DNA of 64,000 bases from CBDIDH01 sp965277595 (GCA_965277595.1 CBDIDH010000002.1:1302001-1366000); one strand, 5' to 3'; positions 7,758 through 17,040 are shown, counted from the first letter of the stretch. Numbers and translations: made by a program. Notes: generated from the sequence alone by a model not told the origin.

Positions 7758-9884
7758 TTAGCCCCCGGCGAGGCTTTCGAGGAGGCTGTCGGGGGCGGCG
7801 GAGTATTCGAGGGGTTCCATCGAGTAACTGGCGCGGCCCTGGCTGAGACTGCGGACGGCCGTCGAGTAGCCGAACATCTTTTCCAGAGGGGCGCGGGCCT
7901 CGATCACCATCAGCTTGCCGCGGGTGAAGGTCTTGTCAATCAGGGCGCGGCGGCTGGAAAGGTCGGCGGTGACGTTGCCGAGGTAGTCTTCGGGCGTCAC
8001 CACTTCCAGCTTCATGATCGGCTCAAGAAGCACGGCGCCGGCCTCGGCGACAGCCTTGCGCAGGGCGTCGGACGCGGCGAACCGATAGGCAAGCTCGTTG
8101 CTATCGACGTCGTGATAATCGCCGTCCACGAGCGTGACCTTGAGGTCAACGAGCGGATAGCCGGTCCGGCCCCCCGACTTCGCCTCTTCGCGCAGCCCCG
8201 CTTCGATCGCCGAGAGGAATTCGGAGGGGATCACGCCCCCTTTGAGCTTGTTGACGATCGAGAGGACCGGAGCCCCCTTGGCCTGGACCTCAGGTTCCAG
8301 GTCGATGCTCAATTTGGCGTAAAGGCCGGTGCCGCCGGTCTGGCGGATGCAGGTCCCCTGAACCCGCTTGACGGCCTTCTTGATCGTCTCGCGGTAGCTG
8401 ACCCGGGGGCGGCCGACGTGAACCTTGAGCTTGTAGTCGCGGATCATCCGGTTCTTGAGGATCTCCAGGTGCAGCTCGCCCATGCCCGAGATCAGGGTCT
8501 GCCCGGTCTCCTCGTTGACCTTGTACGTGAACGTCGGATCTTCCTTGCCGAGCGAGGCGAGGGTATCGGCGAGCTTTCCCTTGTCGGCCGAATTGACCGG
8601 CTCGATCGACATGCTGATGACCGTCTCGGGGAACTCGATCCGTTCGAGCAAGATCGGGTGCGAGGCGTCGCAAAGGGTGTCGCCGGTCACCGAATCCTTG
8701 AGGCCGACGACGCCGACGATGTCTCCGGCGAGGGCGTCGTCGATCTTTTCGCGTTCATCGGCGCGGATGTGATAGAGACGCGAGCAGTTTTCCTTCTTGT
8801 CGCGGCCGGGGTTGTACACCCGGCTCCCGGCCTTGAGCTGGCCCGAGTACACGCGGACGAACGAGAGGTCGCCGTGCGCGTCGTAGGTGATCTTGAAGAC
8901 GAGGCCGCAAAAAGGCTCGGAAGGATCGGGAGGCCGGGAAATCTCGGTCCCTTTTTTGGGGTGATGGCCGACGACCGGGGGCTTGTCGAGCGGGCTCGGC
9001 AGATAGGCGGCGACGGCGTCAAGCAGGCGCTGAACGCCGACGTATTTGAAGCTTGATCCGCAGAGAACGGGTTGAGCACGGCCGGTGAGCGTGGCCCGGC
9101 GGAGCGAGGCGATGATGTCGGCCTCGGCGAGGTCGCCGCCATCGAGGTGGGCCATGAACGCCTCGGCGAAGTGCTCGTCGAAGTCGGCCAGGGCGTTGAG
9201 CATCTTCTCGCGCCAGAGTTCGGCGTTGGGGCGGAGCTCCTCGGGAATCTCGCCGATGGTGAAGGTTGAGCCAAGGTCCTCGGTCTTGAACTGAAGGGCC
9301 TTCATGCCGATCAGGTCAATCAAACCCTGAAACTCCCCCATCGTCCCTTCAGGACCAGCGCCGATGGGAATCTGGACGGGGATCGGGTGGCTTTCCAGGC
9401 GGGTCGCGATTTCCTCGAAGACGCGTTCATACTCGGCTCCGATGCGGTCCATCTTGTTGATGAAGCAGAGCCGGGGGACGTGATATTTCGTCGCCTGCCG
9501 CCAGACGGTCTCACTCTGCGCCTCGACCCCTTCGACAGCCGAGAAAATCACGACGGCGCCGTCGAGAACACGGAGCGAGCGTTCGACCTCGGCCGTGAAA
9601 TCAACGTGGCCGGGGGTGTCGATGATGTTCACGGTGACCGGCTGGCCGTGAACGTCTTTCCAGCGGCAGGTGATCGCCGCGGCGACAATGGTGATTCCGC
9701 GCTCGCGTTCTTCTTCGAGGTAATCGGTGGTCGTCGACCCCTTGTCGACGTCGCCCATCCGGTGAATTTCGCCGGTGTAATAGAGAATGCGCTCGGTGGT
9801 CGTGGTCTTGCCGGCATCAATATGCGCGATGATCCCGATGTTGCGGATCGACCTGAGTGGGTGGGCTGGGTCGCTGATGTCCAT
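7758..9884 (-). CDS. fusA: Elongation factor G (possibly the recycling-type paralogue)
   Basis: A 708-residue translational GTPase with G1 AHIDAGKT (residues 20-27), G2 ERGITI (61-66), G3 DTPGH (89-93) and G4 NKMD (143-146), followed by EF-G domains II-V. The effector region reads TTTDYLEEERERGITI, and the stretch after G3 reads RSLRVLDGAVVIF. By memory these resemble mitochondrial EFG2 and the spirochaete/planctomycete spdEFG2 group more than classical EF-G. EFG2-type factors act with RRF in ribosome recycling. It lies downstream of rpsL and rpsG on the same strand but is separated from them by an opposite-strand gene. EF-G identity is certain; the subtype is inference. Confidence 0.95.
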   Translation of the reverse strand: MDISDPAHPLRSIRNIGIIAHIDAGKTTTTERILYYTGEIHRMGDVDKGSTTTDYLEEERERGITIVAAAITCRWKDVHGQPVTVNIIDTPGHVDFTAEVERSLRVLDGAVVIFSAVEGVEAQSETVWRQATKYHVPRLCFINKMDRIGAEYERVFEEIATRLESHPIPVQIPIGAGPEGTMGEFQGLIDLIGMKALQFKTEDLGSTFTIGEIPEELRPNAELWREKMLNALADFDEHFAEAFMAHLDGGDLAEADIIASLRRATLTGRAQPVLCGSSFKYVGVQRLLDAVAAYLPSPLDKPPVVGHHPKKGTEISRPPDPSEPFCGLVFKITYDAHGDLSFVRVYSGQLKAGSRVYNPGRDKKENCSRLYHIRADEREKIDDALAGDIVGVVGLKDSVTGDTLCDASHPILLERIEFPETVISMSIEPVNSADKGKLADTLASLGKEDPTFTYKVNEETGQTLISGMGELHLEILKNRMIRDYKLKVHVGRPRVSYRETIKKAVKRVQGTCIRQTGGTGLYAKLSIDLEPEVQAKGAPVLSIVNKLKGGVIPSEFLSAIEAGLREEAKSGGRTGYPLVDLKVTLVDGDYHDVDSNELAYRFAASDALRKAVAEAGAVLLEPIMKLEVVTPEDYLGNVTADLSSRRALIDKTFTRGKLMVIEARAPLEKMFGYSTAVRSLSQGRASYSMEPLEYSAAPDSLLESLAGG

Positions 9885-9993
9885 GAGCAGGCTATCCGAA
9901 AATCAAGGCCGTTCTTTCTTTCGAACCATCGCGCGAGCGGCGAGGCATCCCCTAGTTTAACGTCGCGACCCGCCGCTTGACAGGGCGAGAATG

Positions 9994-10090
9994 GGAAAGG
10001 ACCGGGACCGGGGAGACGGGAGGAAGAACAGACAGAGCCGATGACGAGGACCTCGGCGGTCGATCCCCCTCTTGTCTCCCGTCTCCCGTC
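9994..10090. repeat. GGAGACGGG inverted repeat in the fusA / PEP-CTERM divergent spacer
   Basis: The 352-base spacer 9885-10236 has no gene. It holds GGAGACGGGAGGAAG (10012-10026) and a right arm CTTGTCTCCCGTCTCCCGTC (10071-10090) that is largely its reverse complement. The central loop of about 45 bases contains GATGACGAGGACC. This is the GGAGACA heptad type in hairpin form. Promoters for both flanking genes must lie here, but I could not fix their boxes. Confidence 0.6.
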
Positions 10091-10236
10091 CGCGCGAGTC
10101 TTCCGGTTTTGCGGCGTGAGAAGATCAGGCTCATGCGTCAAGGCGAGATCGACCGATTTTTCAAGGTTAGAGCCGCCGAAGGGGCGGAATCGCACAATCA
10201 GGGCGGATCAAGCGGCTCGCCGAAGGAGTGACTCAA

Positions 10237-10974
10237 ATGTTCCGCAAGACTAGCGCAGGGCTGATGTTCGGGCTGAGTATCATCGTCTTTCTGGGAAGCC
10301 TTCACGCCTCCTCGGCAGCGACGATGACCACCAGCACGCAAACCGCGGCCATTGCGCCGACACAGACCGACTGGGGACCGACCACCGCCGCGCTCTCGGG
10401 CGTGAACCCGCTGAGCTTTACCAAGTTCGACCCGAGCCTCGGCACCCTTGACTCGGTGAACCTGGCGCTCTCCTATACCTACAACCACGCCGTCACGATG
10501 TCGTTCACGAGCGCCTCGACGATCACGGTCACCGGCGATCAGAACGGGATCACGATGAGCCTGCCCAATCAGACGGCGGTCGTCAGCGGGCCGGTTCCCG
10601 ATTATTCGGCGACCCGATCGTACGCCGGGCCAAGCTACCCGTACACGCTCACCCTGCCCACCGAGACCACCACCGGCTCGCTCACGCCCGTGAAATTGAC
10701 CTCGGCCGCCGACCTGGCGATGTTCACGCAGTCAGCGCCTTCCGACACCTTGATCAAGCTGCCCGTTTCGGCTCAGGCGCGATCAAGCTTCACCTCCAGC
10801 AGCAGCAACGGCGGCGGCGGCTCTCAGGTCTATGCCGGGGTCGTGGCGACCCTTTCGTATAGCTACGAACCGTTCAAGACGGTTCCCGAACCTTCCACCT
10901 TCGCCGCGTTTGCCCTGGGCCTCGGCGGCTATTTGCTGGCGAGGCGGAACCGCAAATCCGCGAGCGGGCGCTGA
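10237..10974 (+). CDS. PEP-CTERM sorting domain protein
   Basis: A 245-residue exported protein. The N-terminal signal peptide (MFRKTSAGLMFGLSIIVFLG) is followed by a Ser/Thr-rich beta-type body. The C-terminus carries VPEPSTFAAFALGLGGYLL and then ARRNRK: the PEP motif, a membrane segment and a basic tail that exosortases recognise. ATG 10237 is preferred because AAGGAG ends eight bases upstream; a GTG at 10228 overlaps that site. The exosortase is not in this window. It sits on the opposite strand between rpsG and fusA. The body has no recognised domain. Confidence 0.9.
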   Translation: MFRKTSAGLMFGLSIIVFLGSLHASSAATMTTSTQTAAIAPTQTDWGPTTAALSGVNPLSFTKFDPSLGTLDSVNLALSYTYNHAVTMSFTSASTITVTGDQNGITMSLPNQTAVVSGPVPDYSATRSYAGPSYPYTLTLPTETTTGSLTPVKLTSAADLAMFTQSAPSDTLIKLPVSAQARSSFTSSSSNGGGGSQVYAGVVATLSYSYEPFKTVPEPSTFAAFALGLGGYLLARRNRKSASGR

Positions 10975-10992
10975 ACGAGGAAACAGGAAATT

Positions 10993-11058
10993 CATGACCG
11001 ATGACCGATGACCGAAAAAATAATTTCTCGGTCATTGGTTCTTGGTCAATTGGTCATG
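10993..11058. repeat. ATGACCG heptad hairpin
   Basis: Three ATGACCG units (10994-11014) face TCGGTCATTGG...TTGGTCAATTGGTCAT (11028-11057) around an A/T-rich loop. It sits between the convergent PEP-CTERM gene and rpsG, where a two-way terminator would be expected. Confidence 0.75.
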
Positions 11059-11107
11059 ACCGGAAACGAGCGAGCCCTGTCCTGTCCTGGCTCCTCTTAC
11101 TCATGAA

Positions 11108-11581
11108 TTACCAGGCGAAGTGCGCAAAGGCCTTGTTGGCGTCGGCCATGCGGTGGACGTTTTCGCGGATGGTGATGGCGCCGCCGTCGCGGTTATACGC
11201 GGCGAGAAGTTCGTCGGCGAGCTTGACGTGCATCGGCCGGCCTTTCTTCTCGCGGGCGACCTTCAAGATCCAGCGGACCGAAAGGGTCTGCTGCCGGGTC
11301 TTGTTCACCTGCATCGGCACCTGATACGTCGCACCGCCGACGCGCTTCGAGCGCACCTCGATCACCGGCTTGACGTTCTCAATCGCGCGGGTGAAGACGT
11401 CGATCGGGCTTTCATTGGGAAGCCGGCGCTCGATCAGCTCCATCGCCGTGTAAAAGACCTTTTGCGCCACGCTTTTCTTGCCGTCGTGCATCAGGCAGTT
11501 GATGAACTTGCTGGCAAGCTTCGAGCCGTATCGGGGGTCGGGACGAAGCTGGGTCTTGCTCGCGGTAAACTTGCGGGACAT
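11108..11581 (-). CDS. rpsG: 30S ribosomal protein S7
   Basis: uS7, 157 residues from the ATG at 11581, the standard length. Residues such as DPRYGSKLASKFINCLM, the RSKRVGGATYQVP loop and the C-terminal HRMADANKAFAHFAW are typical. The open frame continues 31 codons upstream without support, so the internal ATG is used. It lies 108 bases downstream of rpsL and should be co-transcribed with it. fusA, normally next, is displaced by the PEP-CTERM gene and repeats. Confidence 0.97.
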   Translation of the reverse strand: MSRKFTASKTQLRPDPRYGSKLASKFINCLMHDGKKSVAQKVFYTAMELIERRLPNESPIDVFTRAIENVKPVIEVRSKRVGGATYQVPMQVNKTRQQTLSVRWILKVAREKKGRPMHVKLADELLAAYNRDGGAITIRENVHRMADANKAFAHFAW

Positions 11582-11689
11582 GCGGTCGTCCGTTGGTCCT
11601 GGGGAATGATTGAGTCGGAGTTCAGTCCGTTCGTGGTCCACGCGCGTGACGCGACATGACGTTGACGTTAACAAAGTGCTGTTAACGTC

Positions 11690-12097
11690 TTACTTCTTCT
11701 TGGCGCCGCCCTTGCCGGTCGGGGCCGCGCCCTTCTTGGGAGCGCCATACTTGGACCGGGCCTGTTTGCGGTCGGCGACACCGAGGCTGTCCAGAACGCC
11801 GCGCACGATGTGGTAGCGGACGCCCGGCAGGTCGCGAACACGGCCGCCACGGACCAGGACGATCGAGTGTTCCTGAAGGTTGTGCCCTTCGCCGCCGATG
11901 TACGCGGTGATTTCCTTGCCGTTGGAGAGCCGGACACGCGCCACCTTGCGGAGCGCCGAGTTCGGCTTCTTCGGGGTCATCGTCTTGACCTGAAGACAGA
12001 CGCCTCGCTTGAACGGGCAGGCTTCGAGCACCGGCGACTTGGTCTTGTACTTGACCGGCCGGCGGGGTTTACGAACAAGCTGATTGATCGTGGGCAT
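11690..12097 (-). CDS. rpsL: 30S ribosomal protein S12
   Basis: uS12, 135 residues, first gene of the str-type cluster. MPTINQLVRKPRRP, the KKPNSALRKVARVRLSNGKE region and the GGRVRDLPGVRYH stretch with PGVRYHIVRGVLD are diagnostic. The streptomycin-contact lysines have their usual neighbours (TPKKPNS and GRVRDLPGV). The C-terminus is a Lys/Gly/Ala-rich extension of about a dozen residues beyond the common end. Confidence 0.97.
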   Translation of the reverse strand: MPTINQLVRKPRRPVKYKTKSPVLEACPFKRGVCLQVKTMTPKKPNSALRKVARVRLSNGKEITAYIGGEGHNLQEHSIVLVRGGRVRDLPGVRYHIVRGVLDSLGVADRKQARSKYGAPKKGAAPTGKGGAKKK

Positions 12098-12235
12098 GAG
12101 TCAATGGTTCCATTCCCCCCGGTTCGGTCGCCAATGGACAAGACGAGCCGACCGGCCGGGTTCATTCCTGCCTGTCTCTACGCGTGCAAGCTCTCGCGGC
12201 CAACCAACCAACAAAACGAACAACCGAATAGGCGT

Positions 12236-12266
12236 ATTGTATCGTCCTGAATGCGCGGTGTCGGAA
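12236..12266 (-). promoter_or_regulatory. Candidate promoter for rpsL-rpsG
   Basis: On the minus strand TACAAT (complement of 12236-12241) follows TTCCGA (complement of 12261-12266) after 19 bases. The -10 box is good; the -35 box and spacing are poor. It would give a leader of roughly 130 bases before rpsL. The rest of the 496-base gap 12098-12593 shows nothing further. Confidence 0.3.
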
Positions 12267-12593
12267 CCGAATCCGAACCCACCAACGCCCCAGGCGCAAC
12301 GAGCCGACGGAGAGGTTAGCTCCCCGGCTGGATAACGCCGAAGCTAGTACTGTAACGAAACAATGCCGCCTGTCAAGGCGATGATTCCGGGATCTTGTGC
12401 ACATTTTGAGGAGATGAGCGCGCGGCAAAGGGCAAATCTTATCAGTCCTTGGTCATCGGTCCTTTCGCAAACCAAATCCCTCGCAAGGCCAGAACCAGCA
12501 GGTCGGGTGGCTTCGATGATGTTTTCGAGAGGCCGCGCCTCCAGTACGCGCGCCACCGTTCGTGAAAAACATCGAATTGAGCCCGACCCGATC

Positions 12594-13706
12594 ATGCCCA
12601 TCACCAAAGAAGCACGCGCCGAGATCAATCGTCGGAACGCCCAGAAAAGCACCGGACCGAAAACCGAGACCGGCAAGGCTGTCTCGCGCACGAACGCCCT
12701 GAAGCACGGCCTGACCGCCACGACGCTCGCCCCGATCGACGCCCCGGGCGAGCCGCCGGGGGCCTATCAGGCGCGATTGGATGCCTGGATCGAAGACACA
12801 CAACCTCGCAATGTCCTGGAACTTACGATGATTCAACGCGCCTGTCGGGCGTCGTGGAAGCTCGACCGTTGCGCCCGCTTTGAAGACGCCGCCGCGGCCC
12901 GTCGCGAGGAGCAAAACTCCACCACCAGCGACACAACCAGGTCGAGCCGGCACCTGGAAGCCCACCAGCTTGGCACGCTCCTGATGTTCGCCCTTCATAA
13001 CGACGATGGCTCGAACGAGTCGGCCAATCCGTCCGCGCCAAGCCTCTTTGACGACGCCCCCGGCCACGTCGACCAGCTCGGTACCTTCAAGGAAGGGATC
13101 GAGTGGATGCTCTGGGCCTGGGCCGAAATTTTGCCGGGCCTTCCCCTTGTCGACGGCTCGCAACCGGCCGGCTCCGACGAATTTCTCCGCCGTTGCCGCC
13201 TCCGCGCACTCCGTTTGCTCGGCGTTCCCTCGGGCGCCTCGGCGCCGTCGCAGCCGCTCCGCGAGGCCGCTCGGGCGGAAATGGCGCGTCTGGAAGCGAG
13301 CCTGACCACGCTTTCGGCTCACTCGGCCGCGCGACGAGACGCCGATCTCGCCCTCTTTGGCGGCGGGGCCGAGGGAACCATCCTGATCCGCTACGAATCT
13401 CAGGCCGAACGCGAGCTGCACCGCGCCGTCGGCACCTTTCTGGCGCTCCGCAAGAATCCCGAACTCCTTCCCAGCTCAGATCTTCCGCCCGCGCGCGCCG
13501 CGAAGCCCGAACCCGAGCCGGAACCCAGGCCCGAACCCAGGCCCGAACCCAAGGACGAGCCCAAACGCCTCCCCGCGCGACGTTTACCGCCGGTCCCGTC
13601 GCTCCCCTTGCCAAACGAACCCAGCGCCGGGGTTTCGTTAAACCCTTCCGCCGCCCCGAAAGCCCGCCGAACCCACCGAAAGGAGCGCGGAAGGGCGTCA
13701 ACCTGA
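12594..13706 (+). CDS. Hypothetical protein with STGPKT-type N-terminal motif
   Basis: A protein of 370 residues if started at ATG 12594; the frame is open 77 codons further upstream without a convincing start. The N-terminus, INRRNAQKSTGPKTETGK then SRTNALKHGLTA, is a recurring motif of uncharacterised proteins in planctomycetes and other soil bacteria. It is sometimes found near mobile DNA, but no function is established. The middle is helical and rich in Arg, Ala and Glu. The C-terminus is Pro/Glu/Arg low complexity (PEPEPEPRPEPRPEPK) and ends strongly basic. No signal peptide is present. It ends 13 bases from the convergent acyltransferase. Confidence 0.7.
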   Translation: MPITKEARAEINRRNAQKSTGPKTETGKAVSRTNALKHGLTATTLAPIDAPGEPPGAYQARLDAWIEDTQPRNVLELTMIQRACRASWKLDRCARFEDAAAARREEQNSTTSDTTRSSRHLEAHQLGTLLMFALHNDDGSNESANPSAPSLFDDAPGHVDQLGTFKEGIEWMLWAWAEILPGLPLVDGSQPAGSDEFLRRCRLRALRLLGVPSGASAPSQPLREAARAEMARLEASLTTLSAHSAARRDADLALFGGGAEGTILIRYESQAERELHRAVGTFLALRKNPELLPSSDLPPARAAKPEPEPEPRPEPRPEPKDEPKRLPARRLPPVPSLPLPNEPSAGVSLNPSAAPKARRTHRKERGRAST

Positions 13707-13719
13707 CCCAAAACGCCCC

Positions 13720-15006
13720 TCAACTTCGAATCGGACCCACGATCCCGGCATCGGGACTGTTCGTCGCGCGCGCGGAATTGGAAGTCGCGTTCGCGACCGT
13801 AACCGGGGCGGGGGGGGGAACTTCCGTCGCCGGGAAGAACCGCTTGAGACGAAGCCAGGGCTTTTCGTAAAGGTGCCAGCTTAACCAGGCGAGACCCACC
13901 GCCGGGATCGTCGCGGCGACGTAAAAGAGAAGCTGACCCGGAACCGGCGATCCCCAGAGCGTCGGGAACCGGGTCGGCCGGAAGAGGGTATCGCGAAGCG
14001 CGGCCTGCACGGGGTTGTGAAAGAGGTAGAGCGCGTAGCTGAACGTACCGAAGGTCGTCAGGAACCGGCTGCGCAGCAAGGCCGGGAACCACCGGTCTTT
14101 CGGGCCGCCGGCGACGACCGTCAAGAGCGCCGCGAAGGTGATGGCCAGCATTGTCGGATAAAGAATCAGTTGCGTCTGATAGTCCCAGGAACCGAGCGAG
14201 CCGCCGTCCCAGATCATCAGGGCGACGATCAACCCGGCCACCGCGCCGAGCCATCGCGCGGGCTTCACCAGCGGGGCAAATCCAACGCCTCCGCGCGAGG
14301 CCAGGGCCACCCAGGCCCCCAGGCCCAGGGCGTCCATCCGGGCCGGAGTCAGCAAGGCGACCTGAACCGGGGTCGCTCCCGAAACGACCAGAATCAGGCG
14401 GACGAGCGTCGAGAAGACCGCCAGACCCAGGCAGACGTGCATCAAGCGTCGCCTTGTTAACGACCGAACGACCAGGGGCCAGGTCAAATAAAATTGTTCC
14501 TCGATCGAGAGCGTCCACGAGAGGTCAATCATTCCGTGCCGGAACCCGACCTTCCCGAGCGCGATCGACCAGTTTGAGAGAAAGAGCCAGTACCAGACCT
14601 GCCCGAGGCCGCGCACGTGTCCCCACTTTTCCAGCTTCGGGTGCGGAAACTGCGGCACCACCACGAACGCCAAGAAAAGCACCGCGTAATAAAGCGGGAC
14701 GATCCGCAAGGAACGTCTCGCGTAAAAGTTTCGATAGTAATGAGGGCTCGGGCGCGAGTCGAAGAGGATGCCGGTGATCAGGAATCCCGAGAGGACAAAG
14801 AAGAGGTCGACCCCGAAGTTGAGGTAGCCCGCGAGCCGGACGAACTGATGATCAAAAGACGTGACGGGGTTCATCACCGTCTGGTGAAAGATCATCACGC
14901 CCAGCACCGCCAGGCCGCGAATTCCGTCCAGTTCCGGGACGTGCGCCGCGCCCGGCCGCGGGGGCCTTGTCGCGACGGGTTGATCGTCCTCGCCCTCTTC
15001 AGCCAT
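13720..15006 (-). CDS. Acyltransferase 3 (OafA/YrhL) family membrane protein
   Basis: A 428-residue integral membrane O-acyltransferase. The N-terminal ELDGIRGLAVLGVMIFH is the family's opening motif with the conserved histidine; NFGVDLFFVLSGFLITGIL and the RRSLRIVPLYY segment follow. About ten hydrophobic helices can be traced. ATG 15006 is chosen over an upstream frame extension because family similarity begins shortly after it. Members transfer acetyl or other acyl groups to surface sugars or lipids; the acceptor cannot be read. It stands alone, with a repeat-filled spacer upstream. Confidence 0.92.
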   Translation of the reverse strand: MAEEGEDDQPVATRPPRPGAAHVPELDGIRGLAVLGVMIFHQTVMNPVTSFDHQFVRLAGYLNFGVDLFFVLSGFLITGILFDSRPSPHYYRNFYARRSLRIVPLYYAVLFLAFVVVPQFPHPKLEKWGHVRGLGQVWYWLFLSNWSIALGKVGFRHGMIDLSWTLSIEEQFYLTWPLVVRSLTRRRLMHVCLGLAVFSTLVRLILVVSGATPVQVALLTPARMDALGLGAWVALASRGGVGFAPLVKPARWLGAVAGLIVALMIWDGGSLGSWDYQTQLILYPTMLAITFAALLTVVAGGPKDRWFPALLRSRFLTTFGTFSYALYLFHNPVQAALRDTLFRPTRFPTLWGSPVPGQLLFYVAATIPAVGLAWLSWHLYEKPWLRLKRFFPATEVPPPAPVTVANATSNSARATNSPDAGIVGPIRS

Positions 15007-15113
15007 GATGCCTTTACCTTGACCCGCGTCTGTCCATGAAATTCGATAACAATGCAAGGCGTCTCAGATTATCACACCCTTAGCCTAGTTCGCTGCGCGG
15101 GGATTGCTGGAGA

Positions 15114-15197
15114 GGAGACAGGAGAGAGGAGTTGGGAGACAGGAGGGAGAAGAGAAGAGAGGACCAATGACCAATGACCAATGACCAATGACCAATG
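15114..15197. repeat. Composite heptad array: GGAGACA-type running in phase into ACCAATG-type
   Basis: Twelve consecutive 7-base units. GGAGACA, GGAGAGA, GGAGTTG, GGAGACA, GGAGGGA, GAAGAGA and AGAGAGG occupy 15114-15162, and five ACCAATG units continue in the same phase from 15163 to 15197. The lack of any phase slip at the switch of unit type links two repeat types that elsewhere occur apart. Confidence 0.9.
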
Positions 15198-15237
15198 CGA
15201 AAATGACCGACAGGGAAGAAGTGGCAAGGAGAACGAT

Positions 15238-15307
15238 CGGTCATCGGTCATCGGTCATCGGTCATCGGTCATCGGTCATCGGTCATCGGTCATCGGTCAT
15301 CGGTCAT
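15238..15307. repeat. Ten tandem CGGTCAT heptads
   Basis: Ten perfect CGGTCAT units, the reverse complement of ATGACCG. Together with the ACCAATG units at 15163-15197 they could form a hairpin with G-T or mismatched positions. The pair fills the spacer between the acyltransferase start and the end of the TolC-like gene. Confidence 0.95.
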
Positions 15308-15348
15308 TGATTTGATTCTCTCGCGAGGCAAAGAAAGCCGATGCGCTC

Positions 15349-17040
15349 TCATCGGGCCACGGCGGGAGGGGCGGGGGCGGGAGCAGGGGCGGAAGCCGAA
15401 GGCTCGTGCAGGGCGGCGATGAGGTTGGGGACCCCAAGCGCGGTCAAGAGGTCGGCATGGGCCTGGGTGGCCTGCCAGAGGGCGTCAAGAGAGGCATTTT
15501 CCAGCTGGATGAGGCGCTGGCGAGTTTGAAAGAGGCGGGTCAAATCGGCCTGGTTGGCCTCGAAAAGCTGTTCCATGCGGTCAACCTGAGTGCGCAGGGA
15601 ACCGGTCATCCCGGTCGTCTGAGCGACAAGACGGTTCGCGGCGTTCCACTTGGCGGCGGCGGCGCGAACCTGGATCACCGTGCGTTTTTCGACCTGTTCC
15701 ACGTTCGAGAGAGCGCGTCGGTAATCGGCCTCGCGCTGAAGGACAAGGGGCTTGCCATTGTTCAAAACGGGAATCGTGCTCACGAGGACCAGGCCAATAT
15801 ATTGAATGCCCGCCTCGTCCATCGCGTACTGGGGGCCGATGATCGGGGTCGGAATCCGGTCGCCCCGGGCAAGGCGGACGGCCGCGTACGCCCCTCGGGC
15901 CGCGGCGCGGGCGGCGTGGATCTCGGGGCGGCACCGAAGGGCCATCTGGATCAACGCATTCTCTTCGACGGGGGGGATCTTGCCCGGCAGGGCGAACTCA
16001 CCGAGCGGCTCGGCCGATCCGGCGGTCTCGGGCATGCCCACCTGGTTGCGGAGGTCGGCCAGGGCGATCGCGTAATCCTGGCGGGCGACCTGAACAAGCT
16101 GCCGGGTCGCCTCGTTCTCAACCTCGGCCAGAACCACGTCGGCCGCGGCGCTCTGGTTGGCTTCGAGGCGGCGGCGGAGGGTTTGCACGAGCCGGTCGTT
16201 GAAGTCGGCGAGGGTCGAGGCCACCCGGAGGCGCTCGCGACGATAGGCGGCCGTCTGGAAGAATCGGTAAGTCTGGACCATCGCCAGAAGCTCGGCCTGA
16301 ACGACGTTCCATTGCTGCTGACTGAGCGCCGCGCGGGCGATCTCGTAGCGATGGGTCGTCTGATGGCCCAGCTCCACGGGCTGTCGGACCGAGACAAGCA
16401 GGTAGTTCTGGCCGTAATGGTAAAACGGGCCGGTCGGCCGGGCGGTCGTGCCCGATCCCGAGCCTGATCCGGCGGTGTTGTTGCCGAAGGTATCGCGAGG
16501 GATCAGGGTGATCGGCCGGTAATCGATCCAGACCGTGGGGTTGAGCGCGGTCGGGAAGCGTCGGGCGACCTCGACGGCCTCGGGCGAGGCAATGTTGCTG
16601 TTCCGCAAGGTGACGAGGTCGGGGTTGAACCGGATCGCCCCGTAAAGCGCCGCCTGAAGACTGAGCGATTGCCCCCCCTCGACCGGTCCCGAGGCCACCG
16701 CCGCCGGAACCGCCGGAGCCGCGGGCGAGGTCTCGGGAAGCGCCGGGGCTTCCACGGGCGCATTCATCACGGGGGGCTGAACCGCCGCCTGGCGCACCGG
16801 CACATCCACCGGACGCTCGGGAGCCGCGACAACGGGCACCGGAGCCGCGGCCGGAGCCGGAACAGGCGCGGGTCTGGGCCTGGGCCTGGGCGTTTGCGTT
16901 TGCGTTCCGTAACTGGCCGGGAAGAGGGATGACGGATCGGTCGCGCCGGCGGGGGGGCTATAGGTCGGCGGCGAGGCGCCGAGGGCAAGGGCGACGGCCA
17001 GAAGAAGGGTCATCGCGGGGAGTTGTGGACGTCGACTCAT
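15349..17040 (-). CDS. TolC-family outer membrane efflux protein
   Basis: A 563-residue outer-membrane channel protein. Signal peptide at residues 1 to about 22 (MSRRPQLPAMTLLLAVALAL), then about 100 residues of Pro/Ala-rich spacer, then two OEP repeats: LQAALYGAIRFNPDLVTLR onward, and ENALIQMALRCRPEIHAAR onward. Long heptad helices such as RLVQTLRRRLEANQSAAADV fit the tunnel. It has a second Pro/Ala tail. It diverges from the adaptor gene at 17401 and should serve the RND pump at 21613. The long proline spacer and the divergent placement are unusual for this family. Confidence 0.88.
   Translation of the reverse strand: MSRRPQLPAMTLLLAVALALGASPPTYSPPAGATDPSSLFPASYGTQTQTPRPRPRPAPVPAPAAAPVPVVAAPERPVDVPVRQAAVQPPVMNAPVEAPALPETSPAAPAVPAAVASGPVEGGQSLSLQAALYGAIRFNPDLVTLRNSNIASPEAVEVARRFPTALNPTVWIDYRPITLIPRDTFGNNTAGSGSGSGTTARPTGPFYHYGQNYLLVSVRQPVELGHQTTHRYEIARAALSQQQWNVVQAELLAMVQTYRFFQTAAYRRERLRVASTLADFNDRLVQTLRRRLEANQSAAADVVLAEVENEATRQLVQVARQDYAIALADLRNQVGMPETAGSAEPLGEFALPGKIPPVEENALIQMALRCRPEIHAARAAARGAYAAVRLARGDRIPTPIIGPQYAMDEAGIQYIGLVLVSTIPVLNNGKPLVLQREADYRRALSNVEQVEKRTVIQVRAAAAKWNAANRLVAQTTGMTGSLRTQVDRMEQLFEANQADLTRLFQTRQRLIQLENASLDALWQATQAHADLLTALGVPNLIAALHEPSASAPAPAPAPPAVAR

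Noticed and set aside
12363..12593. N-terminal extension of the STGPKT-motif protein
   Set aside because: The added 77 residues have no family similarity and begin without a ribosome site; ATG 12594 gives the typical N-terminus.
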